Shown: in pieces, positions 1 through 6,533 of the stretch | Numbering within the stretch: the first letter of the stretch is position 1 | Layout: each line of letters opens with the position of its first letter | NCBI GenBank assembly: GCA_963520375.1 | Contig: CAUQQF010000032.1 | Span: forward strand, 1-12,609 | Source: JABCPE02 sp963520375 | GTDB taxonomy: Bacteria; Bacteroidota; Bacteroidia; Flavobacteriales; Weeksellaceae | Length of the DNA stretch: 12,609 nucleotides | Reading direction: 5' to 3' | The notes under the pieces: generated by a model | The model's input: the letters and a program-made list of their open reading frames with translations, nothing else | Told to the model about the DNA's origin: nothing | Databases searched by the model: none | Position numbers and translations under genes: made by a program

Positions 1-91
1 TAATATCTTAGCAGATTTGAGAAATGAACAGCTTCGGCTACAAGACAGACCAATGTATTATGCTCTGGCTCAAATTCCACCCAATATTTAG
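1..91 (+). other. Possible 3' end of an upstream gene (ambiguous)
   Basis: A plus-strand frame is open from base 2 to a TAG at 89-91 (29 codons). It would be the C-terminus of a gene that starts outside the window. The minus strand competes: a frame starting with ATG at 161 runs leftwards for 53 codons and off the edge, and reads like plausible protein (it contains KYPKYWVEFEPEH). That frame would overlap the start of glmM and would run through the glmM promoter. I recognise neither product. The plus reading is slightly favoured because a promoter and a new gene follow directly, and because I see no TAnnTTTG element upstream of the minus ATG. Confidence 0.25.
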
Positions 92-99
92 GATATTTC

Positions 100-130
100 T
101 TGGGTATGCCGCTCGTATTTCTTATCTTTG
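100..130 (+). promoter_or_regulatory. Bacteroidota-type promoter of glmM
   Basis: A TTG (-33 element) at 100-102 and TATCTTTG (-7 element, consensus TAnnTTTG) at 123-130 are separated by 20 bases, which fits the primary sigma factor consensus of Bacteroidota. Transcription would begin a few bases after 130, leaving a leader of about 20 bases before the glmM ATG at 155. Confidence 0.65.
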
Positions 131-154
131 TAGGACTTTCAAAATAGAAAAAAT

Positions 155-1540
155 ATGTCATTAATAAAATCAATTTCAGGAATTAGAGGGACTATTGGAG
201 GAAAAGTGGGAGATAATCTCACGCCGCTGGATGTGGTTAAATTTACCTCTGCATTTGGGTCTTGGCTTCAGAATAATAAAGGTAAAAAGGACTTGACGCT
301 TGTTATTGGTAGAGATGCCAGAATTTCGGGGCAGATGGTTTCTTCGCTGGTTTCTGCTACTTTGCAGGGGCTGGGTATCCATGTGATAGACCTTGGGCTT
401 TCTACTACGCCTACGGTGGAGGTGATGGTGCCAGAACTTGGGGCAGATGGCGGAATTATCCTTACAGCTTCGCACAATCCTAAACAATGGAACGCTCTGA
501 AACTTCTCAATGAAAAAGGAGAATTTATCAATGGAGAAAACGGTGCTGAGGTTTTGGCGCTTGCTGAGCGTGAGGATTTCGGCTATGCAGAGGTGGATAA
601 CCTCGGTAAATACGAGACAAGAGAAGATGGTTTCGCGGTTCATATCGCTAAAATTCTTGCCCTGCCGATGGTAGATGCAGAGGCAGTGAAGGCTAAAAAA
701 TTCAAAGTGGTGCTGGATGCCGTAAATTCCACTGGTGGAATGGCACTTCCGCCACTTTTGGAGCAGCTTGGCTGTGAGGTGGTTAAGCTCTATTGTGAGC
801 CAAATGGGCATTTCCCGCATAACCCAGAACCTTTGAAAGAACACCTTACGGACATTTGTGATTTGGTGAAAAAGGAAAAAGCAGATTTGGGAATCGTGGT
901 TGATCCTGATGTGGATAGACTCGCTCTTATCGATGAAAATGGAGAAATGTTTGGTGAGGAGTATACTTTGGTAGCCGTAGCGGATTATCTTTTAAGACAT
1001 AAAAAAGGTGTGGCGGTGTCTAATCTTTCTTCCAGCCGCGCCCTACGAGATGTAGCGAAAACGCATGATTCTGAATATTTTGCGAGTGCAGTGGGAGAGG
1101 TGAATGTAGTAACCTTGATGAAGGGGAAAAATGCCGTGATCGGTGGAGAAGGGAACGGCGGAATTATCTATCCAGACCTGCACTACGGAAGGGATTCATT
1201 AGTTGGGGCTGCATTGTTTTTGACGCATTTAGCGAAAGAAAACAAATCCGTTTCTGAACTGAGATCTACATATCCTGCCTACTTTATGGGCAAGAAAAAA
1301 ATAGAACTGACACCAGAAATCAATGTAGATGAGGTTCTAGAGAAGATAAAAGCAAAATATCAAAACGAGGAAATCTCCACGATAGATGGTGTGAAAATAG
1401 ATTTTGCGGAGAACTGGGTTCATCTTAGGAAATCCAATACAGAACCGATAATCCGTATCTATACCGAAGCAAAATCCCAAAAAGAAGCCGATGAGCTGGG
1501 GGATAGATTTATCGAAGAAATTAGAAGTTTTATAGCTTAA
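155..1540 (+). CDS. glmM: Phosphoglucosamine mutase GlmM
   Basis: This alpha-D-phosphohexomutase converts glucosamine-6-phosphate to glucosamine-1-phosphate in the cytoplasm, the step before UDP-GlcNAc and hence peptidoglycan and LPS precursors. All four signatures of the superfamily are visible: the phosphoserine loop TASHNP at residues 104-109 (catalytic Ser106), the Mg-binding DPDVDR at 250-255, the sugar-recognition loop GEGNGG at 331-336 and the phosphate-binding RKSNTEP at 425-431. The length of 461 residues is normal for the family. The sugar loop and phosphate loop are of the GEGNGG/SNTEP kind rather than the GEQSGH/SGTEP kind of Proteobacteria. A phosphomannomutase or phosphoglucomutase role cannot be excluded from motifs alone, but the N-terminal SGIRGTIGG and the length fit the protein usually called GlmM in flavobacteria. 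It is a single-gene unit with its own promoter and terminator. The ATG at 155 is well placed after the promoter. Confidence 0.93.
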   Translation: MSLIKSISGIRGTIGGKVGDNLTPLDVVKFTSAFGSWLQNNKGKKDLTLVIGRDARISGQMVSSLVSATLQGLGIHVIDLGLSTTPTVEVMVPELGADGGIILTASHNPKQWNALKLLNEKGEFINGENGAEVLALAEREDFGYAEVDNLGKYETREDGFAVHIAKILALPMVDAEAVKAKKFKVVLDAVNSTGGMALPPLLEQLGCEVVKLYCEPNGHFPHNPEPLKEHLTDICDLVKKEKADLGIVVDPDVDRLALIDENGEMFGEEYTLVAVADYLLRHKKGVAVSNLSSSRALRDVAKTHDSEYFASAVGEVNVVTLMKGKNAVIGGEGNGGIIYPDLHYGRDSLVGAALFLTHLAKENKSVSELRSTYPAYFMGKKKIELTPEINVDEVLEKIKAKYQNEEISTIDGVKIDFAENWVHLRKSNTEPIIRIYTEAKSQKEADELGDRFIEEIRSFIA

Positions 1541-1544
1541 ATAA

Positions 1545-1578
1545 AAATAAAAACTATCTAAACAGATGGTTTTTATTT
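1545..1578. terminator. Bidirectional terminator between glmM and the RDD gene
   Basis: A 15-bp stem (1545-1559 with 1564-1578, one G-T wobble) closes a 4-base loop. The arms are A-rich on the left and T-rich on the right, so it can end transcription from both sides. It lies directly after the glmM stop and 22 bases beyond the stop of the convergent minus-strand gene. Confidence 0.75.
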
Positions 1579-1600
1579 ATTTCTTAATTTGGGTTTTTTC

Positions 1601-2089
1601 CTAATTTAGCTCTTGTTGCATTTCATAATCAGATTTATATTTTTCCCAATTTACAACACGGGTGTCTGACCATAAATCATGCCACCCTCCATCTTGTTTC
1701 AAGAAAGAAAGCCCATCAAAAGGAACTAATCTTGAAATGTTTCTGATAAAAAAATCTTTCTGTGTAGGAGCTGTTCCATCGACTGAGACTACTTTAGTCT
1801 TTGTGATGTATTTACCGATACTTCTACCTTTGGTAAAATATTCAAAAGAGAATATGTAAATGAAATATAAAATGCTGGTAACTAAATAATCAAGAGCACG
1901 ATTTCCGTCTAGATACAAAAGCCATTGTAGAGGAGCTTCTATTCCTATAACAGCAAGTATTCCTAGAAATATACCTAAAAAGAAAATGAAAATGTAGAAT
2001 ACTGTAAAGTCTATGAGATAATTAAGAAGCCGCGTGCCTTGGCTGGCTCTATTGTTTTGTACAGTAGAAGATAGTTGTTTTAGTATCAT
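1601..2089 (-). CDS. RDD family membrane protein
   Basis: This is a 162-residue inner-membrane protein of the RDD family, named for conserved Arg and Asp residues. The family is of uncertain function; some members have been linked to ion or solute transport. Arg20 and Asp27 lie at the start of the first membrane segment (GTRLLNYLIDF, then a long hydrophobic stretch to about residue 50). A second hydrophobic pair spans about 68-85. The typical loop after it (KGRSIGKYITKTKVV, then DG) and the closing HDLWSDTRVV are also present. The frame could be extended to a TTG at 2116, but that TTG is the end of the TAATTTTG promoter element, so the ATG at 2089 is the better start. It is a single gene convergent with glmM. 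Confidence 0.8.
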   Translation of the reverse strand: MILKQLSSTVQNNRASQGTRLLNYLIDFTVFYIFIFFLGIFLGILAVIGIEAPLQWLLYLDGNRALDYLVTSILYFIYIFSFEYFTKGRSIGKYITKTKVVSVDGTAPTQKDFFIRNISRLVPFDGLSFLKQDGGWHDLWSDTRVVNWEKYKSDYEMQQELN

Positions 2090-2113
2090 AAGAAAAGTTT
2101 TTATATATTTATA

Positions 2114-2121
2114 CAAAATTA
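2114..2121 (-). promoter_or_regulatory. -7 element of the RDD gene promoter
   Basis: On the minus strand this reads TAATTTTG, matching TAnnTTTG, 24 bases before the ATG at 2089. I see no TTG at the expected -33 distance, so the call rests on the -7 element and its position. Confidence 0.42.
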
Positions 2122-2135
2122 AAAATAAATTCTCA

Positions 2136-2161
2136 TTGGATAATAAAAACTTTTACCTTTG
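2136..2161 (+). promoter_or_regulatory. Promoter of the 186-residue/TPR gene pair
   Basis: TACCTTTG at 2154-2161 is a full match to the -7 consensus. A TTG lies at 2136-2138, but the 15-base spacing is shorter than usual. The element sits about 20 bases before the truncated copy of the TPR gene start (TTG at 2182). It is therefore probably the original TPR-gene promoter, which now drives the inserted 186-residue gene and, by read-through, the TPR gene. Confidence 0.45.
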
Positions 2162-2176
2162 TAGGATAAAATTAGC

Positions 2177-2224
2177 AGATTTTGGAAGAGGAATTTTTTG
2201 AAAAATGAACTTGTAAAAAAGTTC
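2177..2224 (+). repeat. Frameshifted duplicate of the TPR gene start (copy 1)
   Basis: These 48 bases match 2848-2894, the beginning of the TPR gene, perfectly except for one extra A in the run at 2201-2205. The extra base breaks the frame: starting from the TTG at 2182 the copy reads eight codons (LEEEFFEK) and stops at TGA 2206-2208, whereas the intact copy continues. Beyond 2224 similarity decays. The copy lies just upstream of the 186-residue gene and behaves as a dead gene start, or at most as a short translated leader. Confidence 0.88.
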
Positions 2225-2267
2225 AAAAAAAGATGAGGGAATTGATAATTTAAATTTAATTGAAATT

Positions 2268-2828
2268 ATGGATTTATTTACAAAAATGCTTTTGGATTCG
2301 AAAGAAAATGACAAATTTTTATGCCTTTACGAATATTCGGATGATGATAAATTTTGGTTTGGTAAGGTTATTGATTTCAATGAAGAAATTATCATATTCC
2401 AGCATTATACTAAATTTGGTAAGAAAGATGGGGAGATAATATTGCAAAGGTCTATAATTAGCGAGATTGACTTTGATGATGATTATAATGAAGCAATGGT
2501 TTATGTTATCAATCATAGTGATAAAATAGACCGAAAAACAGAAATTCCAATAAATTGTGAAGATACCGAAAATTGGCGAAAGTCTTTCTTGGAGCAAGTG
2601 AAAAATAGAACTGATTTTCTTACTTCTGTAAAAATAAATGGTTCGGTTTTTGCAGGTTTTGTAAAAGATGTAGATGAGGAATTTTTCATGCTGCATTGTA
2701 TAGGTGTTAGGGGAGAAGATAAGGGAAACATAATTTTCAGAATAGAGGATGTGACGGAGTTTTCTTTTGATGATAGGGAAGATAGAAAAACATTGATGCT
2801 GTATCAATGGAAATCAAAAAAACAATAA
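2268..2828 (+). CDS. Unrecognised protein of two repeated beta-rich modules
   Basis: I do not recognise this 186-residue, acidic, soluble protein. There is no signal peptide or membrane segment. It consists of two related modules, about residues 16-80 and 117-180. Each begins with a short strand containing FL, then F-G-x-V-x-D and an EE pair before a hydrophobic strand, a Gly-rich turn (GKKDGEII and GEDKGNII), an isoleucine/valine-rich strand ending in E-x-x-FDD, and a final strand (AMVYV and LMLYQ). The pattern of short strands with a glycine turn resembles small Sm-like or SH3-like barrels, which is inference from pattern only. A linker with ENWRKSFLEQ joins the modules. The gene lies between two copies of the downstream TPR gene's start and ends 24 bases before that gene, so the two are probably co-transcribed. 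The ATG at 2268 is the first in frame. Confidence 0.75.
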   Translation: MDLFTKMLLDSKENDKFLCLYEYSDDDKFWFGKVIDFNEEIIIFQHYTKFGKKDGEIILQRSIISEIDFDDDYNEAMVYVINHSDKIDRKTEIPINCEDTENWRKSFLEQVKNRTDFLTSVKINGSVFAGFVKDVDEEFFMLHCIGVRGEDKGNIIFRIEDVTEFSFDDREDRKTLMLYQWKSKKQ

Positions 2829-2834
2829 ATAAAA

Positions 2835-2845
2835 CGCTAAAAGCG
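2835..2845. other. Small inverted repeat before the TPR gene
   Basis: CGCT and AGCG form a 4-bp stem around AAA, between the stop of the 186-residue gene and the TPR start at 2853. It has no T-tract and is too short for a terminator. It lies immediately left of the second copy of the direct repeat, so it may mark the junction of the inserted segment. Confidence 0.3.
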
Positions 2846-2847
2846 AT

Positions 2848-2894
2848 AGATTTTGGAAGAGGAATTTTTTGAAAATGAACTTGTAAAAAAGTTC
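2848..2894 (+). repeat. Intact copy of the duplicated TPR gene start (copy 2)
   Basis: This is the partner of 2177-2224, identical apart from one missing A in the run at 2872-2875. Here the frame from TTG 2853 stays open into the full TPR gene. Start to start, the repeat unit is 671 bases and contains the whole 186-residue gene. Confidence 0.88.
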
Positions 2895-4229
2895 GAAGAA
2901 ATGATAGAAAATAACGAGGAATATTATTTCAGTTCAGAGGAGTTGGAAGATATTATCGTGCATTATTTGGAGCTGGGAGATATTGCATTTGCGGAGTTGG
3001 CTGTCAACTATGCACTGAGACTGCACCCTAATTCCATAGAAATAAAAACCAAAAGATTAGAAATTCTTCTAGAACAGCATAAATACACGCAGGTAAAGGA
3101 GCTGATGGCGGAGCTTAAAAATTCATCGATGGAAACTATGGATTTTTTGGTCTGCTGTGCGAAATATTATTCCAATCTTGGAAATCCAAGAAGAGCGATA
3201 GAATATTGCGAAAAAGCTCTGAAATACGGCGAAGAGCAGAATTTTCTGCATAATTTCATCGCGGATGAATATGTGAATTTGGAAGACCCTTTTAATGCGC
3301 TGAAAAACTATAAATTAGCCCTAAAATATGATGCCTATGATGATTATTCATTGGAGAACATTATGATTTGTTACAACCAGCTGAATAAAGCCGATGAAGC
3401 AAGGAAGTTTTTGGAAAATTATCTTGATGAATTTCCGTTTTCCGAAATGGGCTGGTATGAATACGGGCAGTTTCATTTCAATAAAAAGAATTATAGAGAG
3501 GCTATCAAGGGATTTGATTATGTGCTGGCAATCAACAGCGATTCCCTTTCTATTTATGGGAGCAAGGCGGCGTGTTATGAAGCACTGAACGAATGGGAAA
3601 AAGCCATAGAAGTCTATGAGGAGCTGCTGGATTTAGAATACACCAAAGCCTTTACTTACTATAAAATAGGGCTTTGCTACAAGGAGCTGAAACAATGGGC
3701 TTCTGCATTGAGTGCTTTCCAGCAGTCGCTCAGAGAAGACCCACAGTTTTATATGTCTATGATGGAGCAGTCAGATGTCTATTATGAGATGCATAAATAC
3801 GAGGAAGCACTATATTTCGCGAAAGAGGCTGTTTCGCTCAATGAAGCGAATCTGGATTATCAGAAAAAATTGGCTTTTCTATACATAGACGGCGGAAAAT
3901 TTGAAGAGAGTATTTCCTGTTTGAAAAAAATCGTAGAAATGGAGCCAGACCGCTTCTACAACTGGTATGCATACAGTGAGGTGCTTATGCTCATCGGTGA
4001 GTATGAAGAGGCTGTTTCACTTTTAGAAAACGCCCTGAAACAGCACCATAGAGCAGAGCTTTTCTATCAAATGAGCAACTGCTATTTTCATCTGAAAGAA
4101 GAGCAGAAAGCCAAGGATTTCCTTGAAATAGCGCTTGATTTAGACCCGTCCTTATCAGAAGATATGCAGCAGAAATATCCGTATATAAGGGAAGAAGTCA
4201 AAAATAAAATAAAAAACAAAAGACAGTAA
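2853..4229 (+). CDS. Tetratricopeptide repeat (TPR) protein
   Basis: This 458-residue soluble protein consists almost wholly of TPR-like helical pairs from about residue 33 to 435. Examples are YYSNLGNPRRAIEYCEKAL (105-123), the unit around CYEALNEWEKAIEVYEELL (241-259), CYKELKQWASALSAFQQSL (275-293) and YSEVLMLIGEYEEAVSLLE (374-392). TPR arrays are scaffolds for protein-protein contacts; no enzymatic domain is visible and no partner can be named. The start is a TTG at 2853. A TAG two codons upstream closes the frame, and the next ATG (2901, residue 17) would discard an acidic N-terminus that is also kept in the upstream duplicate, so TTG is probably genuine. The stop TAA lies inside the terminator hairpin shared with the next gene. 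Confidence 0.85.
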   Translation: MEEEFFENELVKKFEEMIENNEEYYFSSEELEDIIVHYLELGDIAFAELAVNYALRLHPNSIEIKTKRLEILLEQHKYTQVKELMAELKNSSMETMDFLVCCAKYYSNLGNPRRAIEYCEKALKYGEEQNFLHNFIADEYVNLEDPFNALKNYKLALKYDAYDDYSLENIMICYNQLNKADEARKFLENYLDEFPFSEMGWYEYGQFHFNKKNYREAIKGFDYVLAINSDSLSIYGSKAACYEALNEWEKAIEVYEELLDLEYTKAFTYYKIGLCYKELKQWASALSAFQQSLREDPQFYMSMMEQSDVYYEMHKYEEALYFAKEAVSLNEANLDYQKKLAFLYIDGGKFEESISCLKKIVEMEPDRFYNWYAYSEVLMLIGEYEEAVSLLENALKQHHRAELFYQMSNCYFHLKEEQKAKDFLEIALDLDPSLSEDMQQKYPYIREEVKNKIKNKRQ

Positions 4230-4245
4230 CTAATTACTGTCTTTT
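4218..4245. terminator. Shared terminator containing both stop codons of convergent genes
   Basis: A perfect 12-bp stem (4218-4229 with 4234-4245) closes a 4-base loop, CTAA. The left arm ends in the TAA of the TPR gene, and the loop begins with the minus-strand TAG of the methyltransferase gene (4232-4230). A-rich and T-rich flanks suit both directions. Confidence 0.87.
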
Positions 4246-5405
4246 TCGTTAGAGAATTTATGCGTTTTTTTCGTTCCCTCGTAGGTTTCGTATTGTAGGA
4301 AACGGCATTCCAGCTTTCCGTTGAATAGTTTGACTTTTCTGGAAGAGCGAAGTCCTATTTTCTTAACCGCTTCTAAATCAGAGGTTATAATCCAAGAAAG
4401 CGTGTTGGGATAGTTTTGCTTAAAGGTATCGCCTATTTTTTTGTAAAAATCCTCTTCCTTTATGGAAATTCTCTTGTCATATGGTGGATTAAACATCACC
4501 ATCAGAGGGAAAAGTTCTTTTTTAGATTCAAAGAAATTTTGTTGTCGGATTTCTATAATGTCTTCCATTTCTATGGATTCTACATTGGTTCTGGCAGCTT
4601 TTATAGCGGAAGGGTCAATATCGTAACCGATGATTTTTCCAGAAAATTCCGTTATTCTATTAAGTCTAAATTCCCTGATTTTACTGAAAAGTTCAGCATC
4701 ATAATTTTTCCAGTTTTGGAAGGCAAATTTCTTTCTAAAAATCTGTGCTGGGAGGTTTAGGGCAATCATAGCGGCCTCTATCAGAAGGGTTCCGCTTCCG
4801 CACATAGGGTCTAGGAAATTTCCCTTGCCATCCCAGCCAGCAATTTGGAGCATTCCTGCCGCTAAAACCTCGTTGATAGGCGCTTCTGTCTGTTCTTTTC
4901 GGTAGCCTCTTTTAAATAAAGCATCTCCCGAACTATCCAGCGAAATGCTCACCAGTTCTCGGTCTATGTGCAGCTGGAGTTTTATTTCTGGGTTTTTAGT
5001 GTCTATATCAGGGCGTTTTCTGTATTTTGCCTTGAAAAAATCTACAATGGCATCTTTCATTTTCAGGGTCATGAACTGGGAGTGCCTGAATCTCTCAGAA
5101 TTTATCGTAGCATCTATGGCAAAGGTCTGGTCTGGACTTAGAATTTCGTCCCACGGGAATGCGAAAATTTTATCATAAAATCGGTCTTCGTTCCATGCCT
5201 TGAAAGTAAGTATCGGCACTAAAATTTTCAGCGCTGTTCGGCAGGAATAGTTGATTTTATACAAAAATCCTAAATCTCCCTCGCAGGTTACCGCTCGGTT
5301 TTTTATTTCGACATTTCTTCCGCCTAGTTTTTTAACTTCCTCAGCGAGAGTGTTTTCCAATCCAAAAAATGTTTTGATTTGAATATTGATGTTTTCTGTA
5401 TTCAT
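4230..5405 (-). CDS. THUMP-domain class I RNA methyltransferase (RlmL/RlmK-like N2-guanine methylase)
   Basis: This 391-residue cytoplasmic enzyme belongs to the THUMP-containing SAM-dependent methyltransferases, the group of E. coli RlmL (23S rRNA m2G2445). An N-terminal ferredoxin-like region (FFGLENTLAEEVKKLGG) precedes a THUMP RNA-binding domain at about residues 50-155. The Rossmann-fold domain follows, with the SAM-binding loop FLDPMCGSGTLLIEAA (197-212), an acidic YDIDPSAI (261-268) and the catalytic NPPY (306-309) typical of N2-guanine or N6-adenine methylation. It is much shorter than two-domain RlmKL of E. coli, as is usual outside Gammaproteobacteria. The exact target guanine cannot be read from sequence. 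An in-frame TTG at 5426 is part of the TAAATTTG promoter element, so I start at ATG 5405. The gene is convergent with, and directly abuts, the TPR gene. Confidence 0.87.
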   Translation of the reverse strand: MNTENINIQIKTFFGLENTLAEEVKKLGGRNVEIKNRAVTCEGDLGFLYKINYSCRTALKILVPILTFKAWNEDRFYDKIFAFPWDEILSPDQTFAIDATINSERFRHSQFMTLKMKDAIVDFFKAKYRKRPDIDTKNPEIKLQLHIDRELVSISLDSSGDALFKRGYRKEQTEAPINEVLAAGMLQIAGWDGKGNFLDPMCGSGTLLIEAAMIALNLPAQIFRKKFAFQNWKNYDAELFSKIREFRLNRITEFSGKIIGYDIDPSAIKAARTNVESIEMEDIIEIRQQNFFESKKELFPLMVMFNPPYDKRISIKEEDFYKKIGDTFKQNYPNTLSWIITSDLEAVKKIGLRSSRKVKLFNGKLECRFLQYETYEGTKKTHKFSNEKDSN

Positions 5406-5423
5406 TAACTTTAAAATATTCTG

Positions 5424-5431
5424 CAAATTTA
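5424..5431 (-). promoter_or_regulatory. -7 element of the methyltransferase promoter
   Basis: On the minus strand this reads TAAATTTG, a full -7 consensus match, ending 18 bases before the ATG at 5405. No convincing -33 TTG is visible. This element explains the apparent TTG start codon at 5426. Confidence 0.48.
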
Positions 5432-5480
5432 GTCAATAAAAGAGAAAAACTAAAAAAGAGAGAAAAATATAGAAATTTCT

Positions 5481-5509
5481 TTGGGTTTCGTTTTATAATT
5501 ATTAAATTG
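5481..5509 (+). promoter_or_regulatory. Weak candidate promoter of the first lipoprotein gene
   Basis: TTG at 5481-5483 is followed after 19 bases by TAAATTG (5503-5509), one T short of the TAnnTTTG consensus. The start codon lies 23 bases further on. Confidence 0.33.
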
Positions 5510-5532
5510 CATTCCATTAAAAAGTATAATTT

Positions 5533-6429
5533 ATGAAAAGAATAATTTTATTTTTTATGGCAGGGCTTTTTCTCGTTTCTTGTAGTAGGGAAAATGATAA
5601 AATGACCGATGAAACATTAGCAAATAGCGCAAAAATGCAGTTGCCAACTAAAGTAACAATAGCAGAAAACAAAAAAGTAATATCGAAAAGGTTTGAATAC
5701 CAAAACGATAACGAACTAAAGGAAATAATAGACGAAGGAAGTGGCGAGAGGATTGTTTTCGTATATGAAAAAGATTTTATCACATCTAAAATCAGATATT
5801 CTCAGGCAGGAGAAGAACTTGGGAAGACTAATTATCAGTACAACAACGGAAAATTGTCATCAGTAATAGATGAAGTTGTAATATCAGATTCTGGGATTCA
5901 GTATAAGAGAGTCGTTACACGAGAGTATCATTATAACGGCTCAGAGGTTTTAGTGAATGAGAATGTAAAATACCATTCAGAATCATATGCTTATAATCTT
6001 AAGGATGAAAATTTTACGCATACTTATGTTTTGAATGGAGAAAATATCACAAAAATTCATCACGATATAAGCAAAAATGTTCCTAATGGGCATTTTTACC
6101 TAAATCCTAATAATATGGTGGTAGTAGATGAAGAGGTAACATATGATGCTAAAAACAGTCCATATAAAAACATTAAAGGTTTTTCCGTTTTAGCCGTTGA
6201 GTTTTGTGGTTTAGATGAGGATGAAAATACTATTGCTGATTATCTTAATTTTAGGTGGGTAAGCCACAATCCTACTTTAATCAAAAAATCAATAAATTCA
6301 TATGGAAGTGGGGTCGATAGTAGTGAGTATAAATTTCAATATGAATATAAAAATAATTTCCCTATAAAAACGAAATTGAATATTAATAATCAGACTGTTA
6401 CTACGATGGTTTATGAATATAATAAATAA
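5533..6429 (+). CDS. Lipoprotein with YD-repeat-like strands (paralogue of 11308-12210)
   Basis: The N-terminus is a lipoprotein signal peptide: Lys-Arg, a hydrophobic core and the lipobox LVSC with the lipidated Cys17. The mature protein is therefore anchored in the outer or inner membrane. The rest is built of short beta-strand units of the form aromatic-x-Tyr followed by Asn/Asp/Gly turns (FEYQNDNELKEI, YQYNNGKLSSVI, YHYNGSEVLVNE). They recall YD/Rhs-type repeats but are more degenerate. A conserved stretch, YDAKNSPYKNIKGFSVLAVEF around residues 203-223, is shared with the second lipoprotein of the window. I cannot assign a function; such small lipoproteins are common in flavobacteria. It is a single-gene unit closed by a hairpin terminator. 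The ATG fits the signal peptide exactly. Confidence 0.82.
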   Translation: MKRIILFFMAGLFLVSCSRENDKMTDETLANSAKMQLPTKVTIAENKKVISKRFEYQNDNELKEIIDEGSGERIVFVYEKDFITSKIRYSQAGEELGKTNYQYNNGKLSSVIDEVVISDSGIQYKRVVTREYHYNGSEVLVNENVKYHSESYAYNLKDENFTHTYVLNGENITKIHHDISKNVPNGHFYLNPNNMVVVDEEVTYDAKNSPYKNIKGFSVLAVEFCGLDEDENTIADYLNFRWVSHNPTLIKKSINSYGSGVDSSEYKFQYEYKNNFPIKTKLNINNQTVTTMVYEYNK

Positions 6430-6430
6430 T

Positions 6431-6465
6431 ATAAATGCCTTCTTTATTTGTGAGAAGGCATTTAT
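6431..6465 (+). terminator. Terminator of the first lipoprotein gene
   Basis: A perfect 13-bp stem (6431-6443 with 6453-6465, core ATGCCTTCT/AGAAGGCAT) closes a 9-base loop directly after the stop codon and is followed by a T-rich stretch. Confidence 0.75.
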
Positions 6466-6498
6466 TATTTCTATGGAGATGTTTATTTTAAAAATAAC

Positions 6499-6506
6499 TA
6501 AATTTG
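6499..6506 (+). promoter_or_regulatory. -7 element of the ZIP transporter promoter
   Basis: TAAATTTG matches the -7 consensus fully and lies 27 bases before the ATG at 6534. The -33 position lacks TTG. The TTG inside this element (6504-6506) is in frame with the gene and creates a false start. Confidence 0.48.
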
Positions 6507-6533
6507 CATTTCGTTTTATTCAATTTTTTTCGG

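Noticed and set aside
176..844. A 222-codon minus-strand open frame inside glmM
   Set aside because: It is antisense to glmM with no recognisable domain, and its composition is that expected for a shadow frame.
2177..2847. The repeat-flanked segment as an insertion sequence or integron cassette
   Set aside because: There is no transposase or integrase, no terminal inverted repeats and no recognisable attC structure. The flanking repeats are TPR coding sequence, far longer than a usual target-site duplication.
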